A DNA stretch of 53,618 nucleotides from Sphingobium algorifonticola (GTDB lineage Bacteria > Pseudomonadota > Alphaproteobacteria > Sphingomonadales > Sphingomonadaceae), in contig NZ_RZUL01000009.1 of the NCBI RefSeq assembly GCF_004005485.1, positions 1 through 53,618 on the forward strand, in the 5' to 3' direction. The translations under genes and the position numbers were made by a program. Below the pieces are notes generated by a model, which worked only from the letters and a program-made list of their open reading frames with translations, did no database searches and was not told where the DNA came from. This document shows positions 35,587 through 44,584 of the stretch, piece by piece. Within the stretch, counting starts at the first letter, position 1; every line of letters begins with the position of its first letter.

Positions 35587-36831
35587 ATGGCAACCGCTTA
35601 TTGGGACCGCGAACAGACTGGCGCCGCGCCGGCGCCCGCGACAAGTTTCTGGAAGGCCGGTCACACACCGACCCTGATCGCCGCCTTTCTCTATTTTGAC
35701 CTCGCCTTCATGGTGTGGGTTCTGCTCGGGCCGCTGGCGCCGATGATTTCCAAGACATTGATGCTGACGCCCGCCGAAAAAGGCCTGATGGTCGCGACGC
35801 CGACGCTTGCCGGAGCCTTGCTGCGCGTCGTCAACGGCCTGCTCGTCGACCGGATCGGACCGAAGCGGTCGGGCGCGATCAGCCAAATCATCGTCATTGC
35901 CGGATTGTTCTGCGCCTGGGCGCTGGGCGTCGACAGCTTTGGCGGTACGCTGGCGCTGGGCGTCATTCTGGGCTTTGCAGGCGCAAGCTTCGCCATCGCC
36001 CTGCCGCTTGCCAGCCGCTGGTATCCGGCGGAACATCAAGGCAAGGCGATGGGCCTGGCGGGCATGGGCAATTCGGGAACGGTGCTTGCGTCGCTCTTTG
36101 CTCCCGTGCTTGCCAAGATGTTCGGCTGGAATGCCGTGCTTGGCCTCGCCTGCATCCCGCTGACGATCGTCTTTGTCGCCTATATGCTGATGGCCAAGGA
36201 CGCGCCCAATGCGCCCGCACCCAAGAAGATCGTCGATTATTTCACGCCACTCAAGCAGGCTGATGCCTGGTGGCTGATGGCCTTCTACGCCGTGACGTTC
36301 GGCGGTTTCGTGGGACTTGCCGCCAGCCTGCCCATCTATTTCACCGACCAGTTCGGCCTGACGCCGATCGTTGCGGGTTATTGCACCGCAGGCTGCGTTT
36401 TCGCCGGATCGCTGGTGCGGCCGTTGGGCGGCGCGCTTGCTGACCGGATCGGCGGGGTCAAGGCGCTGACGATCGTCTATATCCTCGCGGCACTGGCGCT
36501 GGCGGGCGTGGGCTATGCCACGACTTTGGCCGGTGCGCTTGGCCTGTTCGTCCTCGCCATGCTGGCGCTGGGCACGGGTAACGGCTCGGTCTTCCAGCTC
36601 GTCCCGCAGCGTTTTCAGCCGGAAATCGGGGTGATGACGGGTCTGGTGGGCATGGCCGGCGGGATCGGCGGCTTCTACCTCGCCAGCTCGCTGGGTCTGG
36701 CAAAGCAGATCACCGGCAGCTTCGCGCCCGGCTTCCTGATCTTCGCCGGACTTGCGGTTCTGGCGGTGCTGGGCCTGACGGCGGTGAAGGCCCGGTGGCG
36801 CGCGACCTGGAGCACCGGAGCGCGCATCTGA
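35587..36831 (+). CDS. nasA: MFS nitrate/nitrite transporter (NarK/NasA family)
   Basis: A 414-residue major-facilitator protein with 12 predicted helices. The nitrate signature is visible in helix 5 (ILGFAGASFAIALPLASRWY) with the glycine-rich GKAMGLAGMGNSGT following, and a second signature-like region in helix 11 (LVGMAGGIGGFYLASSLG). It imports nitrate, possibly exchanging nitrite. The start at 35587 (MATAYWDREQ) is 33 bases after the leader terminator; a frame from 35518 would begin inside the terminator and is rejected. Confidence 0.92.
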   Translation: MATAYWDREQTGAAPAPATSFWKAGHTPTLIAAFLYFDLAFMVWVLLGPLAPMISKTLMLTPAEKGLMVATPTLAGALLRVVNGLLVDRIGPKRSGAISQIIVIAGLFCAWALGVDSFGGTLALGVILGFAGASFAIALPLASRWYPAEHQGKAMGLAGMGNSGTVLASLFAPVLAKMFGWNAVLGLACIPLTIVFVAYMLMAKDAPNAPAPKKIVDYFTPLKQADAWWLMAFYAVTFGGFVGLAASLPIYFTDQFGLTPIVAGYCTAGCVFAGSLVRPLGGALADRIGGVKALTIVYILAALALAGVGYATTLAGALGLFVLAMLALGTGNGSVFQLVPQRFQPEIGVMTGLVGMAGGIGGFYLASSLGLAKQITGSFAPGFLIFAGLAVLAVLGLTAVKARWRATWSTGARI

Positions 36832-36836
36832 CGATC

Positions 36837-36877
36837 TGAAACCGGGGGCGGCGCAGCTTTTGCCGCCCCCGGTTTCA
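36837..36877 (+). terminator. Long perfect hairpin between transporter and porin genes
   Basis: TGAAACCGGGGGCGGC (36837-36852) pairs base for base with 36862-36877, leaving a 9-base loop. It begins 5 bases past the transporter stop. No U-tract follows on the plus strand, so it may be a processing or partial termination point that lowers porin expression relative to the transporter. Confidence 0.6.
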
Positions 36878-36910
36878 TCGCTTCACCATTCGTCCGGGGG
36901 GACGCATCCC

Positions 36911-38119
36911 ATGAAGTTTTTTATCGTAACCGCGGCCGCGCTGGTCGTCGCACGCCCCGCTTGCGCCCAGACAATTGCCCTGAAGCCGCTCGCGGAAGCA
37001 CGACTGCGCTACGAGCATGTCGATCAGGATGGCTTGCCGCAAGAGAAGGCCGATGCCCTGACGGTCCGCGCCCGCGCCGGACTTACCGCGAGCAGCGGCG
37101 CGCTGTCCGCCTCCATCGTCGGGCAAGGGACGCTGGCGATCGTCGATCATTATTATGACGGCCTCAATGGCGCGCCGACACGGCCGATCGTCGCCGATCC
37201 GGAAAATGTCGCGCTCTACATCGCGCAGCTTCAATATAAGACGAAGGCGGTCGCCCTGACGGCGGGACGCCAGAAGATCGTGCTCGATGACGAACGCTTT
37301 GTCGGCAATGTCGCCTTCCGCGACAATGCGCAGACGTTCGATGCAGTGCGGGCCGAACTCACGCCGGTAAAGGGCCTGAAGCTGGACGTCGCCTATGCCT
37401 GGAGCGTCAGGTCGATCTGGGGCGTTCAGGGGACACGTGCCCGGCAGCAGGCGGTGAGCGGCGACAATATCCTCGCCAATCTTTCCTACACGACGCCCAT
37501 CGGCACGATGACGGGCTTTGCCTATCTGGTAAATCAGGATGAGGCGGCGGTGCAGGCATATCGCCTGTCGAGCCAGACCTACGGCGTGCGGCTCGCCGGC
37601 GCGAAGGCGCTGTCGAAGGCGGCGAAGCTCAGCTACCAGCTCAGCTATGCGCGCCAGTCCGACTATCATCGCAATCCCAACGACTATAGCGCCGATTACT
37701 GGCTGGCGGACGCCACGCTGGACGTGAAGGGGTGGAAGCTCAATGGCGGCTACGAAGTGCTAGGCGCCGACAACGGACGACCCTTCACCAGCTTTCAGAC
37801 GCCGCTCGGCACCAATTTCAAGTTTCAGGGATGGGCCGACAAGTTCCTGACCACGCCCGCCAACGGCGTGCGCGACCTCTATGTCGGCGGCGGCTATGAC
37901 TGGAAGAAGTGGGGCAGGTTGTCGGCCATCACCCTGACGGCAAGCTGGCACAGGTTCGACAGCGATAGGCTCGACCAGCATTATGGCAATGAGGTCGATC
38001 TTCTGGCGACCGCGAAGGTGAAAAAGACGGCTCTGTCGGTGCGCTACGCCCATTATGATGCGCGAGCGCTGGCGACCGACACGAACAAAGTCTGGCTTCA
38101 GGCGGACTGGGCCATCTGA
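36911..38119 (+). CDS. Outer-membrane porin of the nitrate cluster (alginate-export-like)
   Basis: A 402-residue protein with a signal peptide (MKFFIVTAAALVVARPACAQ, cleaved near residue 19-20) and a beta-barrel body of alternating aromatic strands (LRYEHVDQDG, LTAGRQKIVLDDERFVGN, YAWSVRSIWGVQ, DYWLADATLDV, LTASWHRFDSD). The AGRQKIVLDDERFVG block is a feature of alginate-export/AlgE-like porins that are often part of nitrate clusters in sphingomonads and allies. It probably lets nitrate or nitrite cross the outer membrane; that is inferred from context. The start has GGGGGGAC upstream; it is followed by the nirB leader. Confidence 0.8.
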   Translation: MKFFIVTAAALVVARPACAQTIALKPLAEARLRYEHVDQDGLPQEKADALTVRARAGLTASSGALSASIVGQGTLAIVDHYYDGLNGAPTRPIVADPENVALYIAQLQYKTKAVALTAGRQKIVLDDERFVGNVAFRDNAQTFDAVRAELTPVKGLKLDVAYAWSVRSIWGVQGTRARQQAVSGDNILANLSYTTPIGTMTGFAYLVNQDEAAVQAYRLSSQTYGVRLAGAKALSKAAKLSYQLSYARQSDYHRNPNDYSADYWLADATLDVKGWKLNGGYEVLGADNGRPFTSFQTPLGTNFKFQGWADKFLTTPANGVRDLYVGGGYDWKKWGRLSAITLTASWHRFDSDRLDQHYGNEVDLLATAKVKKTALSVRYAHYDARALATDTNKVWLQADWAI

Positions 38120-38131
38120 TTTGAAAGCATC

Positions 38132-38307
38132 GCGACGAATCGCTTGAGCCACCTAGCGATTCGTCCTATGCTGCGACGCAAGGGACAAGGATGTCCTCCT
38201 TCACATAGCCGCGACGATCCACAGACGGGTCGGCAAGGCACGATATGATGGCAAAGCCGCCATCCAGACTCTCGGTTCTCACCGATGGTCCGGATGGCGG
38301 CTTTTTT
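38132..38307 (+). promoter_or_regulatory. ANTAR-type attenuator leader before nirB
   Basis: A hairpin with stem GGAC/GUCC and hexaloop AAGGAU (38183-38196; A at 1, G at 4) mirrors the one in the transporter leader. GCGACGAA followed by CGC (38132-38143) repeats the first-hairpin sequence there. A competing 11-bp stem GACGAATCGCT/AGCGATTCGTC (38134-38165) overlaps it. The terminator is AAAGCCGCCATCC (38253-38265) paired with 38292-38304 and followed by six T. nirB starts 21 bases on. Control by NasT is inferred. Confidence 0.65.
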
Positions 38308-38327
38308 GTTTTCCGAAAGGCACTGGG

Positions 38328-40850
38328 ATGGAATTTCAGCGTGAGACTGTTCCGGTCGCGGAGCGCGTTGACGATCTTCTCGTCACCTCCCCCGACCCGC
38401 GCGAACATCTGGTTGTGGTGGGCAACGGCATGGCGGGATGCCGTGCGGTCGAAGAACTGCTGGCGCGCGACGCGGGGCGCTATCGCGTCACGATCTTCGG
38501 CGCCGAACCGCATGTGAACTACAACCGCATCATGCTGTCGCCGGTTCTGGCGGGGGAAAAGACTTTCGAGCAGATCGTCATCAACGATGCCGCCTGGTAT
38601 GCCGACAACGCCATCGAGCTGATCTCGGGCGACCCGGTGACGGCGATCGACCGCACCGCCAAGCGCGTGACGGCGCAGAGCGGGCGCAGCGTCTCCTATG
38701 ACAAGCTGCTGATCGCGACGGGGTCAGACCCCTTCATCATCCCGGTGCCGGGCAAGGATCTGCCGGGCGTCATCAGCTTCCGTGACATGAAGGATGTCGA
38801 CACCATGCTGGCGGCGGCGGAAGCCGGGAAGGCCAATGGCGGCGGCAGCGCGGTGGTGATCGGCGGCGGCCTTCTGGGACTGGAGGCGGCGCATGGCCTG
38901 ACCCTGCGCGGTATGAAAGTGACGGTCATCCACCTCATGGACACGCTGATGGAGCGGCAGCTCGACGAGGCGGCGGGCTGGCTGCTGAAGACGGCGCTGG
39001 AGGCGCGCGGCCAGACGATCCTGACGGGCGCCAATACCGAAGCCATCTATGGCGACGGCAAGGTCGAGGGCGTCCGCCTGAAGGACGGTCGCGAAATCCC
39101 CGCCAGCCTCGTCGTCATGGCGGTGGGCATCCGCCCCGCGACGGCGCTGGCGCGCGAGGCGGGCCTCACCGTCAATCGCGGCATCTGCGTCGACGATCAT
39201 ATGGTGACGAGCGATCCCGACATCCTGGCGGTCGGCGAATGCGTCGAACATGACGGCAATGTCTATGGCCTCGTCGCGCCGCTGTGGGACATGTGCCGCA
39301 GCCTTGCCGATGGCCTCACCGATCAGCACAGCGGCTATCGCGGCTCGGTCACATCCACAAAGCTCAAGGTCGCGGGCCTTGACGTGTTCTCCGCTGGCAA
39401 CTTTTCGGGCGGAGATGGCTGCGAGGACATCGTGATGCGCGACGCATCGCGTGGCATCTACAAGCGCGTCGTGGTGAAGGACGACCGCGTCGTCGGCGCC
39501 GTGCTCTATGGCGATACCGTCGATGGCGGCTGGTATTTCGACCTGCTCAAACGCGAGGAAAATGTCGCGGATATTCGCGACATGCTGATCTTCGGACAAG
39601 CCTTCGCCCAGGGAGGGGGCGCGCTGGACCCTAAGGCGGCCGTTGCGGCGCTCTCGGACGATGCCGAGATTTGCGGCTGCAACGGCGTCAGCAAGGGGCA
39701 GGTCGTGGCGTGCATCGGGGCGGGCAATGCCAGCCTCGACGCCGTGCGCGCGACGTGCAAGGCGTCGGCCAGCTGCGGCAGCTGCACCGGCCTTGTCGAA
39801 AATCTGCTGAGCGTCGTGCTGGGCGATGATGTGAAGTCCGGTCCCAAGACGATGTGCAAATGCACCAGCTTCACTCATGACGACGTTCGGCGCGAGATCG
39901 TGGCGCAGGACATGCGCTCCATCCCCGAGGTGATGCAGAAGCTGCACTGGTCGACGCCCGATGGCTGCTCGTCGTGCCGCCCTGCGCTCAACTATTATCT
40001 GCTGTGTGCGCTGCCCGGCGTCTATCACGACGATCAGCAAAGCCGCTTCGTCAATGAACGGATGCACGCCAACATCCAGAAGGACGGCACCTATTCGGTG
40101 GTCCCGCGCATGTGGGGCGGCCTGACCAACCCGCGCGAGCTGCGCGCGATCGCGGATGTGGTCGAGAAATATAACGCGCCGATGGTCAAGGTCACGGGCG
40201 GTCAGCGGCTCGATATTTTCGGGATCAAGGGCGAGGATCTGCCCGCCGTCTGGGCCGACCTCAACGCCGCGGGCATGGTTTCGGGCCACGCCTATGGCAA
40301 GTCGCTGCGGACGGTGAAGACCTGCGTCGGGTCCGAATGGTGCCGCTTTGGCACGCAGGATTCGACCGGCCTTGGCGTCAAGGCCGAGCGGATGACCTGG
40401 GGATCGTGGATGCCCCACAAGTTCAAGATCGCCGTGTCGGGCTGCCCCCGCAACTGCGCGGAGGCGACGATCAAGGACTTCGGCGTCGTCTGCGTCGATT
40501 CAGGCTATGAGCTGCATGTCGGCGGCAATGGCGGCATCCACGTTCGCGCCACCGACCTTCTGTGCAAGATTTCGACCGAGCAGGAGGCGCTGGATTACTG
40601 CGCCGCCTTCATCCAGCTCTATCGCGAAGAGGCCCGCTATCTCGAACGCACCGCGCCGTGGATCGAGCGCGTCGGCGTCGACTATGTAAAACAGCGCATC
40701 GTCGAAGACGCCGCCGGTCGGGAAGCCCTGCGCGCCCGCTTCCTCTATGCCCAGAGCTTTTCGCAGGACGATCCTTGGGCAGAGCGCGCCGCTGGCCAGC
40801 ACGCCGAACTGCACCAGCCCATCGCCCCCTTCGCCATCGCAGCAGAGTGA
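38328..40850 (+). CDS. nirB: Assimilatory nitrite reductase (NADH) large subunit
   Basis: An 840-residue sirohaem enzyme reducing nitrite to ammonium. The N-terminal FAD/NADH module has LVVVGNGMAGCRAVEELL and VVIGGGLLGLEAAHGL. A BFD-type [2Fe-2S] site follows around residues 448-485 (CGCNGVSK, SCGSCTG), then ferredoxin-like half-domains and the sirohaem/[4Fe-4S] ligands TCVGSEWC (about 665) and SGCPRNCAEA (about 704). Length is normal. A GAAAGG site lies 9 bases upstream. nirD, nasC and cobA follow with tiny gaps or overlaps, forming the assimilation operon. Confidence 0.95.
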   Translation: MEFQRETVPVAERVDDLLVTSPDPREHLVVVGNGMAGCRAVEELLARDAGRYRVTIFGAEPHVNYNRIMLSPVLAGEKTFEQIVINDAAWYADNAIELISGDPVTAIDRTAKRVTAQSGRSVSYDKLLIATGSDPFIIPVPGKDLPGVISFRDMKDVDTMLAAAEAGKANGGGSAVVIGGGLLGLEAAHGLTLRGMKVTVIHLMDTLMERQLDEAAGWLLKTALEARGQTILTGANTEAIYGDGKVEGVRLKDGREIPASLVVMAVGIRPATALAREAGLTVNRGICVDDHMVTSDPDILAVGECVEHDGNVYGLVAPLWDMCRSLADGLTDQHSGYRGSVTSTKLKVAGLDVFSAGNFSGGDGCEDIVMRDASRGIYKRVVVKDDRVVGAVLYGDTVDGGWYFDLLKREENVADIRDMLIFGQAFAQGGGALDPKAAVAALSDDAEICGCNGVSKGQVVACIGAGNASLDAVRATCKASASCGSCTGLVENLLSVVLGDDVKSGPKTMCKCTSFTHDDVRREIVAQDMRSIPEVMQKLHWSTPDGCSSCRPALNYYLLCALPGVYHDDQQSRFVNERMHANIQKDGTYSVVPRMWGGLTNPRELRAIADVVEKYNAPMVKVTGGQRLDIFGIKGEDLPAVWADLNAAGMVSGHAYGKSLRTVKTCVGSEWCRFGTQDSTGLGVKAERMTWGSWMPHKFKIAVSGCPRNCAEATIKDFGVVCVDSGYELHVGGNGGIHVRATDLLCKISTEQEALDYCAAFIQLYREEARYLERTAPWIERVGVDYVKQRIVEDAAGREALRARFLYAQSFSQDDPWAERAAGQHAELHQPIAPFAIAAE

Positions 40851-40855
40851 ACGAC

Positions 40856-41191
40856 ATGACCACATGGATTGACATCGGAACGCTGGACGACATCCCCCAG
40901 CGCGGTGCCCGCACCGTCCAGATCGCGGGGCAGAAGGATCTTGCGGTGTTCCGCACAGGTGATGATCATGTCTTCGCGCTGGTCAACGAATGCCCGCACA
41001 AGAAGGGGCCGCTCAGCCAGGGCATCGTGCATGGGCACAGCGTCGCCTGCCCGCTGCACAACTGGAACATCGCGCTCAGGACCGGGCAGGCGCAGGGTGC
41101 GGACGAGGGATGCACGCCTGTCATCGAAGTGCGTCAGGAGGGCGGCCGCATCCTGATCGCGCAGCCCGACGCCATGCAGGCGGCCGCCTGA
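40856..41191 (+). CDS. nirD: Nitrite reductase (NADH) small subunit, Rieske-type
   Basis: A 111-residue Rieske-fold protein with CPHKKGPLSQG and CPLHNW, so all Rieske ligand positions (C, H, C, H) are kept, unlike the E. coli subunit, which has lost them. It partners NirB. The start at 40856 lies 6 bases after nirB; the stop overlaps the nasC start (TGATG). Confidence 0.92.
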   Translation: MTTWIDIGTLDDIPQRGARTVQIAGQKDLAVFRTGDDHVFALVNECPHKKGPLSQGIVHGHSVACPLHNWNIALRTGQAQGADEGCTPVIEVRQEGGRILIAQPDAMQAAA

Positions 41192-43800
41192 TGCAAGAGG
41201 CGGTCCGCACCACCTGCGCCTATTGCGGCGTCGGCTGCGGCATCGTCGCGACGCCGACCGGCCCGCGATTGGTTTCTGTGAGGGGGGATGAGGCGCACCC
41301 GGCCAACGGCGGGCGCCTCTGTTCCAAGGGCACGCATCTGGGCGAGACGGTCGGTCTTCAGGGGCGGTTGCTGCATCCGATGATCGGGGGCAAGCGGGCG
41401 GGCTGGGACAAGGCGCTCGACCTTGTGGCAAAGCGCTTCAGGGACGCGATCGATCGCCACGGCCCCGACAGCGTCGCCTTCTACGTCTCCGGCCAGTTGA
41501 TGACCGAAGACTATTATGTCGCCAACAAACTGATGAAGGGCTTCATCGGGTCGGCCAATATCGACACCAACAGCCGCTTGTGCATGTCGAGCGCGGTCGC
41601 GGGGCATAACCGCGCCTTCGGCGAAGACATCGTTCCGGCAAGCTATGACGATCTCGACGCGGCGGACCTCATCGTCCTGGTGGGATCGAACACCGCCTGG
41701 TGCCACCCGATCGTCTATCAGCGGATACAGGCGGCGCGGGCGGCACGCGGCACGAAGCTGGTCGTCATCGACCCGCGCCGCACCGAGACTTGCGAAGGCG
41801 CGGACCTGCACCTGCCCATCCGCCCCGGAACCGACGTTGCGCTTATGAACGGGCTGCTGGCCTGGTGTAATGCGACATGGACGATCGACCGGACGTTCAT
41901 CGAGCGCTCGATCACCGCGCCAGAAGGCTTCTGGGAGCATATCCGGAACGGTCATGACCTTTGGACGACGGCGCAGACATGCGATGTCGAGCCCGCGCTC
42001 ATCAAGCAGTTTTTCGAAATGTTCGCCGCGACACCGCGCACCGTCACACTGTTCAGCCAGGGCGTGAACCAGTCGATCCGCGGGACCGATCAGGTCAATG
42101 CGATCATCAACGTCCATCTTGCCACCGGCCGCATCGGCAAGCCGGGCGCGGCACCCTTTTCGATTACCGGGCAGCCCAATGCGATGGGCGGGCGCGAGGT
42201 CGGCGGCCTTGCCTCGACCCTTGCGGCGCACATGGACTTTGCGCCGGACAATGTGGCGCGCGTGGGCCGCTTCTGGGCCGCGCCCAACATGGCGACCAAG
42301 CCGGGGCTGAAGGCCGTCGATCTGTTTCGCGCAGTGGACGAAGGGCGGATCAAGGCGCTGTGGATCATGGCGACCAACCCCGCCGTATCGATGCCCGACG
42401 CAGGCCGCGTACGCGACGCTTTGGCCTTTGTCCCCTTCCTCGTCGTGTCGGACATCATGGCCAACACCGACAGCAGCACGCACGCCCATGTCAGCCTGCC
42501 CGCCGCCGGATGGGGGGAGAAGGACGGCACGGTCACCAATTCGGACCGCACGATCAGCCGCCAGCGTCCCTTCATGGCGCTGCCGGGTGAGGCAAAGCCC
42601 GACTGGTGGATCGTGAAGGAAGTGGGCCGTCGCATGGGGTGGGCCAACGCCTTCGCCTATGACCGGCCCGCCGACATATGGCGCGAACATGCGCGCCTGA
42701 CCGCCTATCAGAATGACGGGCAACGATTGCTGAACCTTAAGGACAAGGCGACGATCGGCAACGAAGCCTATGAGGCGATGGAGCCGTTCCGGTGGGGCGG
42801 TCGGCCTTTTGCCGATCGCTCGTTTGCCACGCCCGAGGGCAAGGCGCGACTGGTGCTGACCAGACAAATGGACGTGCAGCCGCCGCTCAAGGACTGGCCG
42901 ATGACGCTCAACACCGGGCGCTATCGCGACCAGTGGCACACGATGAGCCGCACCGGCCTGTCGCCCAAATTGTCGCGGCATCGTGAAGAGCCGCTCGTGG
43001 AAGTCCATCCGCAGGACGCGGCGGCGCTGGGGCTTGCCGATGGCGATCTGGCGCGGGTCGATACTGCGCAGGGGAACAGCGTCTTTCGCGTCGCCCTGAA
43101 CGAAGGGCAGCGTGTGGGTGAGATTTTCACGCCGATCCACTGGACCGATCGCACGAGCAGCGGCGGGCGCACCGGGCTCCTGCCGCGTCCGCTGGTGGAC
43201 CCACATTCGGGGCAGCCGGGCTTCAAGTCCACGCCCGCCAGCGTCACGCGGGTCGAGACCGAATGGAAGGGCTTCCTGATCCTGCGGGGAGAGACCTTCC
43301 CGCACATCCCCTGCCTGTGGGCCACCAAAATCACCGTGCCGGGGGGCGCCCTGTTCGAAGTAGCCGGGAACGGCGATCCCGCTCGGCTCGAGGCATTGCT
43401 TCCTCATGGCGAGCGGGTCGAGGCGCTGGACCGGGCGAAGGGCACGCGCCGCGTCGCCAGCATCAACGAAGGCCGTTTGCAAGCCGTCCTGTTCGTGACG
43501 CGCACCGGCCTCCTGCCCTCCCGCGACTGGCTGATCGCGCAGTTGGAAGCGGTCAACGTGGGTGGTTCGGTGCTCGCGGCACGTGGTCCGGGCAGTCAGC
43601 CCGACAAAGGCGCGACCGTGTGCGTCTGCTTCGACATCGGCCTCAACCAGATCGTCGCTGCGATCCGCGACCAGCATCTGATGGATGTCGCCGCTGTCGG
43701 CGCCGCACTTGGGGCGGGCACAAATTGCGGATCGTGCCGCCCCGCGATCGCGACCATCTTTACCCAGACCATGCAGGAGACGCTTGATGCCGCGGAATGA
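41191..43800 (+). CDS. nasC: Assimilatory nitrate reductase catalytic subunit
   Basis: An 869-residue molybdopterin enzyme reducing nitrate to nitrite in the cytoplasm. The N-terminal [4Fe-4S] ligands are C9, C12, C16 and C44 (TTCAYCGVGCG, GRLCSKG). Mo-bis-MGD regions include NIDTNSRLCMSSAV and LHLPIRPGTDVALMNG. The molybdopterin dinucleotide domain is near 600-730, and a BFD-type [2Fe-2S] tail is near 810-860 (VCVCFDIGLNQ, TNCGSCRPA), which may accept electrons. No separate NADH-reductase subunit gene is present, so the donor is likely ferredoxin, NirB or an unlinked protein. The end overlaps cobA by 14 bases. Confidence 0.93.
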   Translation: MQEAVRTTCAYCGVGCGIVATPTGPRLVSVRGDEAHPANGGRLCSKGTHLGETVGLQGRLLHPMIGGKRAGWDKALDLVAKRFRDAIDRHGPDSVAFYVSGQLMTEDYYVANKLMKGFIGSANIDTNSRLCMSSAVAGHNRAFGEDIVPASYDDLDAADLIVLVGSNTAWCHPIVYQRIQAARAARGTKLVVIDPRRTETCEGADLHLPIRPGTDVALMNGLLAWCNATWTIDRTFIERSITAPEGFWEHIRNGHDLWTTAQTCDVEPALIKQFFEMFAATPRTVTLFSQGVNQSIRGTDQVNAIINVHLATGRIGKPGAAPFSITGQPNAMGGREVGGLASTLAAHMDFAPDNVARVGRFWAAPNMATKPGLKAVDLFRAVDEGRIKALWIMATNPAVSMPDAGRVRDALAFVPFLVVSDIMANTDSSTHAHVSLPAAGWGEKDGTVTNSDRTISRQRPFMALPGEAKPDWWIVKEVGRRMGWANAFAYDRPADIWREHARLTAYQNDGQRLLNLKDKATIGNEAYEAMEPFRWGGRPFADRSFATPEGKARLVLTRQMDVQPPLKDWPMTLNTGRYRDQWHTMSRTGLSPKLSRHREEPLVEVHPQDAAALGLADGDLARVDTAQGNSVFRVALNEGQRVGEIFTPIHWTDRTSSGGRTGLLPRPLVDPHSGQPGFKSTPASVTRVETEWKGFLILRGETFPHIPCLWATKITVPGGALFEVAGNGDPARLEALLPHGERVEALDRAKGTRRVASINEGRLQAVLFVTRTGLLPSRDWLIAQLEAVNVGGSVLAARGPGSQPDKGATVCVCFDIGLNQIVAAIRDQHLMDVAAVGAALGAGTNCGSCRPAIATIFTQTMQETLDAAE

Positions 43801-44575
43801 CCTGATCGCGCCCGGAGACGTGTGGCTGGTGGGGGCTGGCCCCGGCGATCCCGACCTTCTGACGCGAAAGGCCGAGAAGCTGATCGCAGCGGCAGAGGTC
43901 GTCTTCTATGATGCGCTGGTCGGGCCGGGCGTGGTGGACCTGATCCCCTCCAGTGTCGAGCGGGTAAGCGTAGGCAAACGATCCGGCCGCCATTCGAAGG
44001 ATCAATTGACGATCGACCAGATGTTGGTCGCCGCATCGCTGGCGGGCAGGCGCATCGTGCGCCTGAAGGGCGGCGACCCAGCCATGTTCGCCAGAGCAGC
44101 CGAGGAAATGTCCGCCCTGCGTGCGATCGGCGCGCGCGTTCGGATTTGCCCCGGCGTGACGGCCGCCAGCGCGGTGGCGGCGTCGGCGGGCGTGTCCCTT
44201 TCTCTCCGGGGTATCGCCCGCCGCGTTCAGTTCGTCACCGCGCACAGTCGGCGTGGGCAGGCGCTCGATCTGGACTGGAATGCGCTGGCCGATCCGACCA
44301 GCACGCTAGCGGTCTATATGGGCCGGGATGCCGCGCCCGAACTCAGTCGCGCCCTGATCGCCGCTGGCTTGCCCGGGTCGACCCCAGCGCTCATCACGTG
44401 CGACGCGTCCCTGCCGCAAGAGCAGATGCTGCGAACCCGGCTGGACCTGCTGCCTTTGGTGATCGAGTCCTTTGCCCAGGATCGCCCGACGCTGATCCTG
44501 ATAGGAAAAGCGGTGGCGCAACCCGATCTGACCGTCGTCGCCGGGGCGGTTGCCGACAATGTCATGACGCACTAG
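43787..44575 (+). CDS. cobA: Uroporphyrinogen-III C-methyltransferase
   Basis: A 262-residue SAM methyltransferase making precorrin-2 on the way to sirohaem, the nitrite reductase cofactor. Motifs are LVGAGPGDPDLLTRKA (about 13-28), VRLKGGDPAMFARAAEE and CPGVTAASAVAA. It is SUMT alone, without the CysG oxidase/ferrochelatase part. The start at 43787 lies inside the nasC end, after AGGAGA, favouring it over the frame from 43685. moeA follows after 9 bases. Confidence 0.93.
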   Translation: MPRNDLIAPGDVWLVGAGPGDPDLLTRKAEKLIAAAEVVFYDALVGPGVVDLIPSSVERVSVGKRSGRHSKDQLTIDQMLVAASLAGRRIVRLKGGDPAMFARAAEEMSALRAIGARVRICPGVTAASAVAASAGVSLSLRGIARRVQFVTAHSRRGQALDLDWNALADPTSTLAVYMGRDAAPELSRALIAAGLPGSTPALITCDASLPQEQMLRTRLDLLPLVIESFAQDRPTLILIGKAVAQPDLTVVAGAVADNVMTH

Positions 44576-44584
44576 GGCCGCGTC

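Noticed and set aside
38724..40418. 564-codon minus-strand frame opposite nirB
   Set aside because: Shadow of a strongly identified gene; no motif or ribosome site.
41134..43677. 847-codon minus-strand frame opposite nasC
   Set aside because: Shadow of the nitrate reductase; length comes from GC-rich codon bias.
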